Shown here piece by piece: positions 42,298 to 54,316 of a DNA stretch of 64,000 bases. The stretch is from the NCBI GenBank assembly GCA_015501595.1, contig JADNRX010000294.1, positions 1 through 64,000 of the forward strand, read 5' to 3'. Source of the DNA: Hymenopellis radicata. Lineage: Eukaryota; Basidiomycota; Agaricomycetes; Agaricales; Physalacriaceae. Below the pieces are notes generated by a model. That model was given only the letters and a program-made list of their open reading frames with translations. It was not told where the DNA came from and made no database searches. The position numbers and the translations under genes were made by a program. How positions within the stretch are numbered: the stretch's first letter is position 1; every line of letters starts with the position of its first letter.

Positions 42298-43280
42298 ATG
42301 CTCTTCAAACAATCCCTCATCACTGCGATTTCGCTTGCTATCCTCTCTCATTGGACGGTGGCTATTCCTCTCGAGCCTTCTCATGATCTGCAAGCCGTAT
42401 TGGTCGATGACCTGAACCTTCCCGAGTCTGGCGAGATCGTCTTCGCCCCGCTCTCCTTCGGAGACGACTTGGACACCTTCGATTCCGACGGCGAGTTGTA
42501 CGCTGGGGTATTCGAGGACTGGAAACAGAGCGTCGTGCGCGAGCACAACACGTACCGCGCCAAATACAGTGCCGGCCCACTGACGTGGAGCGATGCTCTG
42601 TATCCAGGAACGCAACAGTGGGCGGCGCAGTGCAAGTTCCAGCATAGGTTTGTCTTAGATTCACTGTTCGCGTTTCAATCTAGCTGACAACAATTCAGTA
42701 ATGGCGGAGGAAAGTATGGCGAGAACCTGGTTCGTATTTGATTTATCGTCTACCAATGTAGCAGCCCAACTCATGATGTACTTGACAGGCTGCTGGAACG
42801 GGCAACGCCTATGGGTTTAGTCAAGGCTTAAAGTCTTGGATGGATGAAGCTTGTAAGTTGTCATGTAGCTATCTTGGTTCTCGACTGATCTGAATTCTAT
42901 CGCAGCGAAATACGATTGTGAGCATTCATATACAGACACTATGACAGGTACACGACTGACTCTTCGTAGACAACCACCCCGGATTCTCCTCCGGCACAGG
43001 TCATTTCACCCAGGCAAGTCAAGACCTTGCTGTTTCTCCTACCGCATTGATGTTATATCCTCATAGGTTGTTTGGAAGAGTACCAAGCAAGTCGCGTGCG
43101 CCATCGCGAACTGTAAGGGCGGCACCATCTTCGGACAACCTTCAAAGTACATTGTCTGTCGGTACTCCCCCCCTGGCAACTTCATCGGTCATTTTCCGTG
43201 CGTCTTCCATATTCAGTCTTTTTGTTAAGAGGATAGCGCTCATCGACCCTATTAGTGAAAACGTTGGTCGCCCTAGGTAA
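42298..43280 (+). CDS. Secreted CAP-domain (PR-1-like) protein
   Basis: The N-terminus MLFKQSLITAISLAILSHWTVAIP is a signal peptide, followed by an acidic spacer and a CAP domain from about residue 80. Readable CAP motifs: VVREHNTYRAK (first His), LTWSDAL, NGGGKYGENL (Glu of the second signature), GHFTQVVWKSTKQVACA (second His) and YIVCRYSPPGNFIGENV near the end. Cysteines for disulfides are kept. Introns are short. One exon is only 12 bp (42906-42917), and one intron has a GC donor (43014-43066). CAP proteins of fungi bind sterols or act at host or microbe interfaces; the role here is unknown. Confidence 0.9.
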
Positions 43281-43978
43281 CGGATTCAAGTTCAGAATGG
43301 ACGGAGGTTGATACGGTGATGCATTGATGAACGCGCCAGCCTATGTTATGTAATAAGATGTAGCAATGCCTCTGAAAATATTCTTCGAACTACTTCTCAG
43401 TATGGCTTTTTACTTTGACTTGGGAGCGAGGAACATCTTCGAGGGCACTGTAAAGACCACGTGATCGTGAACAACTCTTTTTCAAACGACCATGATCTCC
43501 CTGCTTTTCGTCATTTCCCCTTGCCTTGGCCGTTAAACAACAACTATGCGAGTTGTTCAAAATATTCGATATCACCTATTGTCAAATTAATGTCTCAAAG
43601 CCTGCTACAGCGAGTTACTCCTAACCTGCAAGGAGTACCCTTTCCCGGTCTCGATTGTCAATCTCGCGCAGGACACAAACCCTCATACCACCATAATAAC
43701 ACTAGCTTCACGCCTCGACCTCTGAGGGCACCGAAGTATATTCTTAACCTCCATCGTCCTTGTGTTTCATACAACCTCCGATGCACCGTTCTGCATCGAC
43801 CTGGGACACAGCGGCACCTCCAAGGTCCAATAGCTCAAATAATTCTGGAGCGTCTAAAACACATAAACGATATGCTATGCGTCACGATCTTATTCTACGA
43901 CGTCTAGCTGATACTGTATAAGCACGCACCAGTCCCGTCTCATGCATCAGTCCATTGGTCTTCACCCCCGCTCCAATC
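43281..43978. other. Intergenic, no gene recognised
   Basis: Between two plus-strand genes for secreted proteins. Only short open frames are present. It should contain the CAP terminator and the promoter of the CPL1-like gene, but no clear motif was seen. Confidence 0.5.
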
Positions 43979-44811
43979 ATGGCCTTCAAACTCCTCCCCG
44001 CTGTCGTGCTTTTGGCCACCTCGGCCTTAGTGAACGCAGCTGCTTTCGGAACCAGAGGAACCGATGTACAGGTCTGCCCATGGAGAAGTGTTCTCGATGA
44101 ATGCGTGCGTCTTCTTGCTAGGATTCATATTCTACTTATTATCACATTGATGTCTCCGTAGAGCTGCAAGTGCAAGCAATCCGGGGGTGACTGGGCATAC
44201 GTCGACTACACTCACGGCTGTGGTGCGACTTCGAAGGACGGTTGGTGCCAGGTACGTTGTCGTTTCGCTTCTTCTGGTGTGGTGGCTGACAACATGACTC
44301 CTCGCAGACCTGGTGCAAGCCGACGCAATCGAGCACTCCGTCGTCCAAACAAAAGTGGAAAGAGTTGCACCCCGACCGCCCTGACACCGGGAAGGAGCAG
44401 CGGGCCGAGCACCCCGAGCCAGGCGCTACCAACAAGGAGAAGCGCAAGGTTCACTATCTGGCGTTGGACGATGACGATATTGTTTGTTCTTCCGTATATC
44501 TTATCCACCTTCACTATCTGACATGTCGGTAGATGCCGCTGTGCGGTGGCGGCCTTGACATGTGTCCCCTCAGCAACTTCGGCTACGAGTGCGTTTCGTT
44601 CCGTCACGATGCGCAGAATTGTGGGCGGTGTGGCAACGCGTGCGGGGCCGATGAGGGAGTGAAGGGGCTGTGTGTAGATTGGGCAGGTGTGAAGGTTGTG
44701 AGTTTGATTCTTGGATTCTGTTTTGCTTTGGTATGGGCGGCGACTGACGACTACACTTCTTCAGATTCATGTAAACCGGGTTATGAATTGTATAACAATG
44801 AGTGCATGTGA
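43979..44811 (+). CDS. Secreted cysteine-rich protein with a CPL1-like C-terminal domain
   Basis: The signal peptide MAFKLLPAVVLLATSALVNA begins at 43979, chosen over an upstream ATG because it gives a clean secretory signal. The mature N-terminal part has a compact Cys cluster (LDECSCKCKQSGG, GCGATSKDGWCQTWCK). A charged linker (KQKWKELHPDRPDTGKEQ) follows. The C-terminal module MCPLSNFGYECVSF, NCGRCGNACG, CVDWADSCKPGYELYNNEC matches the cysteine layout of CPL1-like domains, known from a Cryptococcus capsule protein and many basidiomycete secreted proteins. Introns are inferred from frame; the one after the linker and the last one (about 44686-44764) are less certain at the donor. Role unknown. 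Confidence 0.78.
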
Positions 44812-45641
44812 ATCTGAAGCTAGGATGGGTTTGAGCATAGACTCTTCGTGAAAGTCGTAGAACTAGAACTTGGACTTTGTCATTGTGTTTTACCTTGCAC
44901 AGTACGGTACGTAGGTACGCTCCGTGGACCATACTAGGCCGAAATCCATGCTTACGACGCCTGTATCTTCGTGCAGACACCATAAAACAGCTTGGGTCTT
45001 TTGCAAAATTTATCTTGTGACTTCAAAATGTTGGGTCTTCGTGCAAGTGTGATGCATTTTGAGTCAGTATTGAGCCAGGACAAGCCCACTCTGGAGGAAA
45101 ATCGTGAGTTCACTGAGTTCCGGCATTTCCCGAAATCACGGAGTCAATACCATGTCAAATCCTTCCCATCTCGTACCCACAACACGGTCGCGCTGCTCGC
45201 TGCTCGCGTTGAGGTGCACGCTACAGCGCTGTATAACTTATGTATGTAAATAGCATTGCATACAGGTTGAGTTTTATCTCTCACTTCCCGCACATGCAAC
45301 GATAGCTGACACAAGTTGAGGCTTGACCCTGGCATACTTACCATAAACGGGTGGTGGTGGGTGGTCAAGTTTCGGGGTCCCGTCCGCGTCTTTCATGTAG
45401 TCAGATTGACGAATTAAGGTTTTGGTCTCCCTTGAGATATTGGCGCAGAAGCGAGATTGAATATTTGACGACTGTCGTGGTGGGGTACTCACGTACATAC
45501 GCAATGCTGTTTTACGCGCCATTATCAGGGAACTTCAGTTTGTAGCAGAAGATGCACCAGCAAGGAAGAGAAGATTCTGAAAGAAGCACGGTGCCGAGTC
45601 TGCCGGTTTAAAAGTCCGACTGGTGTCAGCCTGGCTTGTCA
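44812..45641. other. Intergenic, no gene recognised
   Basis: Short open frames only. A phrase around TTGGGTCTTNTGCAA / TTGGGTCTTCGTGCAA recurs at about 44993 and 45029. Nothing else was supported. Confidence 0.45.
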
Positions 45642-47234
45642 ATGTCCTTCCACTCTTGTCCACGCCGTCCAGTCAAGCAACTCAACGTGCGTAAACTTGA
45701 GCCCCTTGACGCTCTTTTTCTTCGCGTTAAATCCATTTCTCTGCCAGAATATTACGTCAAAAATGGTACTTACGCGTCACAAATCTGCTTTGGTTCTGAT
45801 CGCGAATTTCTTCAGCCGGACATTCCTCTCGAAATCAAGACTTTGTCGTGAAGGCTTTATCTCCAAGCGCATTCTCCGCGGAAAGCGAAGCTGCATGCCT
45901 CCGCGACCTTCGCGCGGTGTGCTTAGCTTGGCCGGGAACTATGGCGATAGTTCGCAAGATAATCTTTTCCGACATATCCATCCGAGCATGGGATCATAAC
46001 ATCGACGCTTCTCTTTGCAATCTTTGTCTAGCGCTTGAAAATGACCCCAACGTCGCCAACTTCATTCAGTACATCACCTTATCGGACGAGATGTCTGGTA
46101 TGTGTCGGCCTCATAACAGCCCATTTCGTTTGCATTGTCGATAGCCCGCGTTTGAACTGTCTGTTGTCATTCTTCCCGCATATGTGCCGCCTCCGCACTC
46201 TCACCCTACAACATATCCAATTTCACAAGCTGGCGGATTCGGCGCAGTTTCTGCACGCCTTGGAGGGCTCTCCCATCGAAAAGCTCGCCCTCGAAAACTG
46301 CACGTTCTCCATTTCGGCTTTCAGTGCATTCTTCAAAGCCTTTGGTGAACCAGGAGGACTCCGCGACCTTGACATCGACGGGATCTGTCTTTTCCCTGAT
46401 AGCACGCAGTCCGACATGGAGGATACTTTCGACGTCCTGCTTGAAGGGACTCAGGATTGGGACCAAGAGAGCACTTGGGAGTTGTGGGACATTGAGAAGC
46501 CTGTGAGCTCGTCTTTCCTCTGTGTCGACAACCTGAATTGGACCATCTGGTGATGAAATTGACCGGTCCGGTTCTATGATGCTGCTGGACTTTCTCGCAA
46601 GTAATAAGTGGTCTCCCTTCGAAGTTATTGAAAATCTGGTCGTACGTGGCTCGGTCATGGATTACCTTCTCGTCGACCGAATCAACAACATCATTCGTCG
46701 GTATGAACTCACGTATTTGGTGCTCGAAGGCTTCTCGCAGTGTAAGTGAGATGCTGTGTTCTGTGAACCGGAACGGTCTTAACCGTCTTGTAGTCCGCTA
46801 CCTGGAAGGTGTCCCGCTCTACCTAGCAGGTGTCCGGAACGTCGACTTTGAACTATCGATTGGCGACGGTTTCGCCATTGCTTACAAGGATCGAGACCGT
46901 TTTTGCGTGGTACTTCGAAAGCCTCAGCACAGTTCCGCCAGGTTCAAGATTGAAGGGAGTCTACTTGTGCTTCTATGTGACTGTCTCTTTGAGAATACTG
47001 TATATGGAGGACGAGGAGTGGCGCTGGCAACAGCTGGATGAGGTCCTCTCTCGTTTGCAGCTCGACACTTTGACTATCTCTGTATTTCCTTGCGACAATA
47101 TCTGGACACCAGCGGCGCAGGCTTGGTTGTTGGACGTTTGTTTCCCGAAAAGTTCGGCGAAGTATCTTTCAAAGGGAAAACACGCAACGGAGCTTGGTAG
47201 AGAGAGTCGGAGCGCGTTGACGATATGGACGTGA
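45642..47234 (+). pseudogene. F-box/LRR-type protein, broken by several frame shifts
   Basis: The start MSFHSCPRRPVKQLN at 45642 is followed by an intron and PDIPLEI, the usual opening of basidiomycete F-box proteins. The reading frame then shifts near 45845 to continue as ALSPSAF...CLRDLRAVCLAW and VRKIIFSDISIRAW. Leucine-rich segments follow (MCRLRTLTLQHIQF, GSPIEKLALENCTF). More breaks are needed near 46535-46580 and about 46905 to keep the similarity in frame, and the C-terminal part reads LDEVLSRLQLDTLTISVF. With at least three frame breaks that splice sites do not explain, I call it a pseudogene. Intact parts indicate relatively recent decay. Confidence 0.65.
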
Positions 47235-47725
47235 GGAGTTCGACGGAGAGAACCGGTGAACGAGGTTTAGTCTGCCACCAAAGTTCAATATTAACGTCTG
47301 GCCCGATTGCTTGTAGCCCCAATACGGAATTCTTCTCTACGTTGTCTGTCTGTCTGCGTGCAGGACGTAAAATTGTACAATGGTACCATTTCAAATGCTA
47401 GCATTATGTCTTCCGTCCGCTGCTAAGCTTCTGTCTCCGCAACACGATATCAACTTGAAATTCGGAATGTCGCTCGGACCACGAGCGGTTCCCTCGGCAC
47501 GTCTCCCCTCTCGACGTATTAGGCTGGATGACAACGTGACAACTGGTCTCCTGTATCTTAATCCAGCGCCCTACCATCATTCATGTCGAGCGTGCTGGGA
47601 AAGAGACGCCCTCAAACTACAAAAGGTGATTGTCGGATCCCACAGATCATTTTACAGTAGAAATTGACCCCCAACAATAGCGCCACCGAAGAAGAAAAGG
47701 AGCAACGAACATCAACTCCCCTCAC

Positions 47726-48610
47726 ATGCATTCCAACTCCGGCTCTCTACTCTCCGGTTTGTGGGAGATCCTCGACTGGTGTGGGGCGATGATGAACCAG
47801 AAGTAGTTGGCTCCTGGGATATCCCCTCCGGCTCACCGCCACACATCAACCTCCAGCCAGACGGGTACTCCAAGTCCGAAGAGGCATTCATCTACAGACC
47901 CATCAGGCCCTTTTCCTTCATTTACAAACGCTCTACGCGTGTACTCTGGAATCACGAGGACGAGGATAGTGCTCTAGCCTATGACCACGAAGACCAGTCA
48001 CCAAGGCTCTACCTCCACCCGGACGACTCGCATCAGAGGCCATACCGTGGCAGCATCTTTGACATGGACAAGGCTGACGAGTATGAAGCACCACGTCTCC
48101 AACAGGACAGTCCCCCTTTCCCAATCATCGTCACCTGTGACTACGACTCGAGCTCCCATGTTGTTTTGGCAACCCGTGCGAGCAGATACCGTACCCTTTT
48201 CATCGAGGAACCTGATGTTGAGGGCGCAAATGACGCATGTGGCAACACTGGCAAAGCATTTTACGGCTGGTTTGGGGATTGGGCCAAGGCATTCATCAAG
48301 GCAGATTGGAAGAACTGGGGGAAACAGACTCTCAGTGATCCTGCGCTGGGGTGCATTGAATGCATCCAGTGGAGCAACGGGTATAACAACAGCAAGGCGA
48401 AGCTCTGGGGAATCGATGTTAGGCTGGAACCGTGTGGTCGCCGAACGGAATCCCAATATGCCCGACGAAGACGATGACAGTGATTGGGAGGAGGACGATG
48501 TCAAGGGTCAACCGAAATATCGATTACATTCCTACAAGATCCGGGCAACAATACGGAGGGTTTTTGTCAAGGAAGCGTTTTTCAACGAGCCCGAAGAGCA
48601 GAGGGGTTGA
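47726..48610 (+). CDS. Hypothetical protein (acidic, no known domain)
   Basis: I do not recognise the family. The likely start is MHSNSGSLLS at 47726, joined through a 52-bp intron (donor GTTTGT, weak) to EVVGSWDIPSGSPPHINLQ. The protein contains YRPIRPFSFIYK, DMDKADEYEAPRL, FYGWFGDWAKAFIKADWKNWGK and GCIECIQWSNG. The frame must change near 48420-48460 to reach the acidic segment MPDEDDDSDWEEDD and the basic end. Whether an intron or a frameshift does this is unresolved. No membrane segment or signal peptide. Confidence 0.5.
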
Positions 48611-49425
48611 ACGAACTAGAACAGGACTCCTCAGCTGGGATCAGAGGATGAAAGCTTGTCATACATAAGAGAGAAGATGTACATCGTATGACATGCTGGT
48701 TTTACAACGACTTTACTAAACATATCCAAGTATTCCACATGTCCGTGATAATCATATACACATGGGCCTAAACTAAACGAACTGAAAGTCTATCCGAAAG
48801 GTAAAGTAGGCTCGGAACGTGAGAAGCGCAGGGCACCGCGAAAGATGGTGAAGCTACAGAACATTGCCATACCAGTGAGTAGAAAACAGTGGGTGATTCG
48901 TGTTCAATGGTGGTCACCTCAAAGACTCTTGACCAAATGGCGGGAGTCGAATTACCTTCTGGATATTGGTATGCGATATAGAAAGACGCGTCTACTACCA
49001 TTGTTGAAGCGACTATGGGAGTCTAGTCCTTCACTGTCCTCTTCCTTCCCGACATAAACATCATCCGCTTCTCGAACGCATTGTCCGGGAAGCGTATTAT
49101 TTGTGATGTTTTAGACTTCTTGGAGAATCCTGGTGGGCGCTAAAAACGCGTCAGATGCCATTCGGAAAAAGCTTTCAGTCACGCCATGATTCAGTAATAC
49201 GCACCTTCTTCGCCGACAGACTTTAAGTCTTCCCTACTCGTCGGTTCTGCCATGGTCGTGGAAAGGAGGAAGAACCGAACAGGCGAGATATTTAAACAAG
49301 AAGGCCTCGTGGCATCATTGACATATTCTAAGCATGACAAGGAAGACGCTGAGTATAATCGACAATGGACATAAGTGGAGTCTACAGAAGAGATGCATAG
49401 AGAGACAGACACGTCCTTCACAAAA
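48611..49425. other. Intergenic, no clear gene
   Basis: A minus-strand fragment starting at 49001 (MVVDASFYIAYQYPE) has a donor-like GTAATT directly after it and could be part of a small spliced gene, but I could not build a convincing model. Confidence 0.35.
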
Positions 49426-50539
49426 TCACCAGCCTTCGACCTCCAGCTTGACCTAGATGCAAACGATGAGCGCCCAGGTCGGATTTGGATTGGAAGAGAT
49501 GATCACTTACAGAACGAAGAACGCTTTCCAGTTCATCATCTAAGAGTTTGACGATTGTTTGAATCATTTCGGGAGTTTGGGATGGGCACGCGGTCCAAGC
49601 AGTAACGACTGTATCCTGGAGGATGCTTTCGTGCGACAGGCTAATCCGAGGACATCGTTCAACCTCAGACAAAGCCCGCTGTATAAGGGGACGAAGCCAA
49701 GGATGCATAACTCGTGGGAGATCCGTCCGAGTGACAAGAAGAGCATCCGAGCCTAATCCGGAGCACCCTTCACATTCGACACGCTGAGGTTTGTGAAATT
49801 TCCTGCCAGTGGCAACCTCAGGCTTGGGGAATGACCGGTCATTGAGCAGTGACTCCGGGAAACGGCAATTGACTTTAAGTGCCAATACTTGGCACTCTCG
49901 AATAGAGTCACTCCCGGCGCGGCCTGGCATTTCGAATGAGGCTCCGCTTCCTTTCAAGAAGTCGCGTGCCGCATCGGTGCAACGCCAGAAATACTCGATG
50001 AAGCAATGATAGTCCAGCCCGCTGATGGAGTCCAACTCGGAAAAGCTGACCTGCGCTCGGAGCGGGGAGCGCAGAGACTCCCAGGCAGCAATACGCCCGA
50101 TATCCTCCCAGTCACATCGCCGCGCCATCACGAACGTCATGAGCGGCTGCGTCCTCGGCCATTCTGACGCAGCTACCATGTCTCGCAGAGACGCCATCGC
50201 CCGCTCCATCGTGCGCTTCTGCAACGCGGATACCAGTGATCCCCAAAATGCTGCTTCTAGGATGTAGGGAGTCGCAGCGACGTTCGTCGGATAGCAAAGA
50301 TGGAGTATCGCGCGCATATCGCGACAGTCTTCCTCTACCCGAAACTCAGGGAGCCTCTCTTTAATTTCGTCTAGGAAGCCATCGTCGGCGAAAAATTTGG
50401 AATGGCACAAAAAGGATTTTGTGACATAGAGAGAAACGTTATCCGACGTCCGTATGACCAGGTCGGCATCTGAACTAGGGGTAAGTTCAAATATATCGTG
50501 TATGAGAGTGATTGGCGATTCCAGCTGAGGCGAGAACAT
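49426..50539 (-). CDS. BTB/POZ-domain protein, 351 aa
   Basis: Exons 50539-49511 and 49452-49426 join in phase 0, giving a C-terminus LRSVKLEVEGW. The BTB fold is recognised at the N-terminus (FELTPSSDADLVIRTSDNVSLYV, SKFFADD, then RDMRAILHLCYPT). The rest is the helical region of this expanded Agaricomycete family (RTQPLMTFVMARRCDWEDIGRIAA, DFLKGSGA, ending CPSQTPEMIQTIVKLLDDEL). A CEGC motif in the middle could be a partial metal site. BTB proteins of this type have no known role; adaptor or transcription-linked functions are possible. The start MFSPQLESP at 50539 is the first ATG before the domain. A homologue is cut by the right end of the window. Confidence 0.82.
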
Positions 50540-51020
50540 GGCTGTAGGAGAGAGCGCGCGCCTATCGATTACAGGGACATGCCTCGTACATACGTAACCG
50601 GAAAGAACAAGCTTTTGCGTGATTTCCGCCTTGTTCAAGGTACTGGGATACTCAATTGTTGACTATCGATGTGCATCCGTGCGAGAGTATTTGGTCCCCA
50701 ATGGCGAAGTTCCGGGCACGGTTGTTAAACGATTGTTTGCCCGAGAGTAGTAGTACTGCGAAGTAGTCTCTTATAAACAGTCTACGATACACATGACGAA
50801 GCGAGTAAGTATGTGTATGTAACTGCGAAGAGCTTGTTCAAAAAGCAAAGACATGGCGGCGGGTGACGGCGAACGTTGAGGATGTGGCAGTGGGGAGTTT
50901 GACAGAGACAAAACAGTTTCCGAATAGTTCATGTATTACACCACGAACAGGCATTGCCGCCCAGAATACAGTTTGTCCTTTGACAGGAATCGTGAGTACA
51001 TGATCCGACCTACGCTTGTA

Positions 51021-53223
51021 TTACAGTCTCATTCCTAGATTAATGTGCACCGCTTTCACTTGCGTATAACTGTGCAAGTCGTCAGCGATCGTACATGTAA
51101 CCGAGTCAGAAGCACGCTTACGTTTGGAGCGCATACTCTCCAAGCTCGCGCCCATGGCCCGATTGCTTGTAGCCTCCAAACGGCATACCATTCTCTATCG
51201 TGTTATAGTTGTTGATGAACAAGCTTCCCGCTTCTAGCGCATGAGCAACCCGGATTGCGCGCGCGTTGTTCTCGGTGAACACGGCAGCAGCCAGACCGTA
51301 TTCCGTATCATTGGCGATCTCGATGGCCTCTGCCAGATATCATCAGGTTTGGACAAACATCGCCAAGAAGAGTAGCGATTACACACCTTCCTCGGTCTTG
51401 AACTTGATCAGAGATGCGACGGGTCCGAAAATCTCTTCACGTATAGACCTCATGGCGTTTGTACCGGAGAAGACGGTGGGCTGGATGAAGTATCCTTGCT
51501 CTCCGTGACGTTCACCCCCCACATGTATGGTCGCTCCTTCCTTCTTGGCTAGATCCAGATAACCCAATACGCGCTAAAGAAGTACATGTCAGCCCGAGAG
51601 ATCTTAACGAACCGCGTGTACGTACCTCCATCTGAGTTTGAGACACTTGAGGTCCATGTTGTGTACTCGCACTAAACGGATCACCGGCAGCGCCACCCAG
51701 AGCCTTCGCAGCAGCACTGAACTTCTCCACAAACGCGTCGTAGATGCCCTCCTGTACTAGGATTCGCGAGCCCGCACTGCACGTCTGGCCTAGAGTCATG
51801 AATTTAGACGCTTAGAGTCGGAGCGACGAGGGTAACAAAATACCTACCAGCATTAGGGAAGATACCCATAGACGCCCACTTGATCGCTTGTTCGAGATCC
51901 GCGTCATCGAAGATGATGTTAGGGCTCCTTCCGCCCAATTCCAAAGTGACGGCCTTCAAATTCGACTTGGCCGATGCCTCCTGTATGCGTCGTCCCGTCG
52001 CTGTACTGCCGGTGAACGCGACCTTCTGGATGAGAGGATGTTCAGCGATGGTTTGACCGACAGTCGAACCTGTAGGTGGCGCATCAGACGCGCTTCAATA
52101 AGCGTAAGCCAAAACGCAACAAACCATATCCATTGACGATGTTCACAACGCCTGGCGGGAATCCAGCTTCGACGATAACGGCGGCCAACTTCTGTGCTGT
52201 CAGAGGGGTTAGTTCTGAAGGCTATATGCAAATCATTTAAATTAGGAGGGATGAGGTTTCGGAGTCAAGGCCACTGACTTTCAAAACGATGGTGTTCCCC
52301 GTAGCGAGGGCAGGTCCAATTTTCCAAGACACCATGCTCTGAAAAGAACACCCTCAATTTCGGGGGCTTCACAACGCGAGACGTAAGACGTACCAATGGA
52401 TAGTTCCATGGGACGATTTGGCCCTTTCAGACATGTCAGCGAGTGCTTCGATTCTGATACGGATTAGTGCACGCACAACCACCCCATATGGCTCGTGTCT
52501 AGTATAAGCCAGTTTCAATTCAGAGGTCTGTGCGCCTTGGTCAAATGGTTGAGGGTGATCTTTGGAAGCTGATTCGCACCTCGATTGTTTTGCCTTGGAT
52601 CTTATCAGCGAAGCCAGCATAGTAACGGATAGTCGAAACCGTGGCCCCAATGTCAAATCTCTTGGAGACGGCGAATGGTTTGCCTGTGGACCATCTGTAA
52701 GCTATAAATCTCGCATCGAGGAACATCCTACCGGTGTTGAGCGACTCCAGCGCGGCGAACTCGTCGAGATCGCGTTCAATGAGATCAGCGAGCTTGTTTA
52801 ATAATTTTCCACGCTGTGTTCCGGGGACTTTGAGGCCCCAGGAGGTTTTGTAAGCCTGTGATAGTGGCGTCGGCGTGGGCAAACTCGGTAATGCGAATAA
52901 CCGACCTGTTTAGCTGCAGCTACGGCGATGTCGACGTCCTCTTTACTTCCGGCAGCAACGGATGTGAGCAGCTTTCCGGTGGCTGGACAGGCGTCGGTTT
53001 CCGGCTTATCATTCAGAGGGTGGAGAGCGAGACGAACCTGGGTTGTAAACACTGCAACAGGGAATGGTCAGACTAGGCGGGTGTATAAAGCCCAAGAGAC
53101 GCACTCGATAGATCCTCCCTTGACGGGGTCAACGAACTTTCCGTTGATGAACAGTCCAGTGTTGATGTTCACCGTGCCCTTGTAAGTCGGGGTGTCGAGA
53201 GTTTGTTGGAAAGTCGAAGGCAT
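51021..53223 (-). CDS. Aldehyde dehydrogenase C (NAD(P)+-dependent)
   Basis: A paralogue of ALDH A with the same intron-exon design, including a 14-bp micro-exon at 53038-53051. It starts [16 protein letters not shown] at 53223 and ends [15 protein letters not shown] at 51021. Catalytic features are present: [11 protein letters not shown] (general base), [10 protein letters not shown] (catalytic Cys), [24 protein letters not shown] and [19 protein letters not shown]. About 500 aa, no targeting peptide. A TATA box lies 42-51 bp upstream. It is the closest relative of the pseudogene at 40.7 kb, which suggests that one copy moved or was inverted before decaying. Confidence 0.88.
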
Positions 53224-53264
53224 ATTGAAGGAGAGAGTGTGTGATGATATCCAACCTCTTGGTG

Positions 53265-53274
53265 CTTTTATATA
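53265..53274 (-). promoter_or_regulatory. TATA box of ALDH C
   Basis: TATATAAAAG on the minus strand begins 51 bp upstream of the ATG at 53223, similar in position to the ALDH A TATA box. Confidence 0.65.
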
Positions 53275-54040
53275 CACATCAGCCCGTACCCAATCACTTG
53301 ATAGACAATCTTGGATCCGTTTCGGTCAGGCTTCGGTATCAGTAAGCATGGGCACTTGGTAATTCCGAGTCCAGGAAAATACCGCAGGGGGCCGTGATGC
53401 TGACGATTTCGGGGCTGCATATCGGATTCGATGAGCCACATGCGGTGGTCGTCGTCGGCGCTGTTCCACGGAAGACAAATATACGTCAAGCGCTCTTTCA
53501 AGTTCGGTACCTCCGTAGACGTAGTGACGTGTTTCCAACCCAATGGGTCAAACACAACCCGTATCTATGCCTTCGAGTGAGAACACGGGCGTCGGAGATG
53601 AATAATGAATGTAGTACATCTCAAACCATGCGCGCTGAGTTCGGAGAGTCATCCATGACCAGGAGAGGTACGTCGAGTTACTTGTGCCGCGATTGTTAAC
53701 CTTCCTCAAGATTCATATAAGGCCAGAGGGGAATTGTAAGTTCAAGTTGTAACAGATCATCGAATTCTAAAGGCCAAAAGAACTTGTAATTTAGCTCTCA
53801 ATTTCCATGAAAATCAAGAAGTGAATCTGACCTTTGTCAACCCTTCTCTGGATGAACCTGGGTTTACACAACGTACAGCTGGCATGTTCAGTCAGATTTA
53901 ATTGTCCGGTCAAATTTTCGTACCTTCTTATTTTTTCCCGTATTTCGTTCAACTGGGGGGCACTCGGAGTCAAAAGATGGTGGTCACTGATCAAGTGCCA
54001 CACCTGTCACGTGCCGAGGTAGCCCCTCTTCCGTACCGTC
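53275..54040. other. Intergenic, no gene recognised
   Basis: Upstream region shared by ALDH C (minus) and the small plus-strand gene at 54041. No further signals were seen. Confidence 0.45.
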
Positions 54041-54316
54041 ATGGATCACGACGCATACACGTACATCGCTGTTATGCTCGACGGCGACGGCGCCGGCGCA
54101 TATATCGACTCGCCGCACACTCTGGCGTCAATACATCCGTCGTTGAGCCACGTCGGCCAGGTGGGCGCGTTGGACAACGTCCAGCTGCTCAGCGTCGCCA
54201 AATTCGACTGGGACGACCACGGTGAAGAAGTGTTGGCGCAGCTTAAGGAGGCGCCCGGCGTCGTGCGCGTCGATGTGCAGGAGCTGAAGCAAAGGTCGAA
54301 GAGGGACGAATTATGA
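54041..54316 (+). CDS. Small conserved-looking protein, 91 aa, C-terminal RDEL
   Basis: A single-exon frame starting MDHDAYTYIAVMLDGDG. It has a compact alpha/beta composition, including HPSLSHVGQVGALDNVQL and APGVVRVDVQELKQR, and ends SKRDEL. The regular pattern (beta strand with TYIAVML, then VRVDVQEL) looks like a real folded domain and not a chance frame, but I cannot name it. RDEL resembles an ER-retrieval signal, yet there is no signal peptide, so it may be fortuitous. The GC-rich third positions fit real coding sequence. Confidence 0.6.
   Translation: MDHDAYTYIAVMLDGDGAGAYIDSPHTLASIHPSLSHVGQVGALDNVQLLSVAKFDWDDHGEEVLAQLKEAPGVVRVDVQELKQRSKRDEL

Noticed and set aside
47761..48477. 238-aa frame starting with GTG at 47761 as the full hypothetical protein
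   Set aside because: The GTG is not a plausible eukaryotic start. An upstream ATG (47726) joined by an intron gives a better model.
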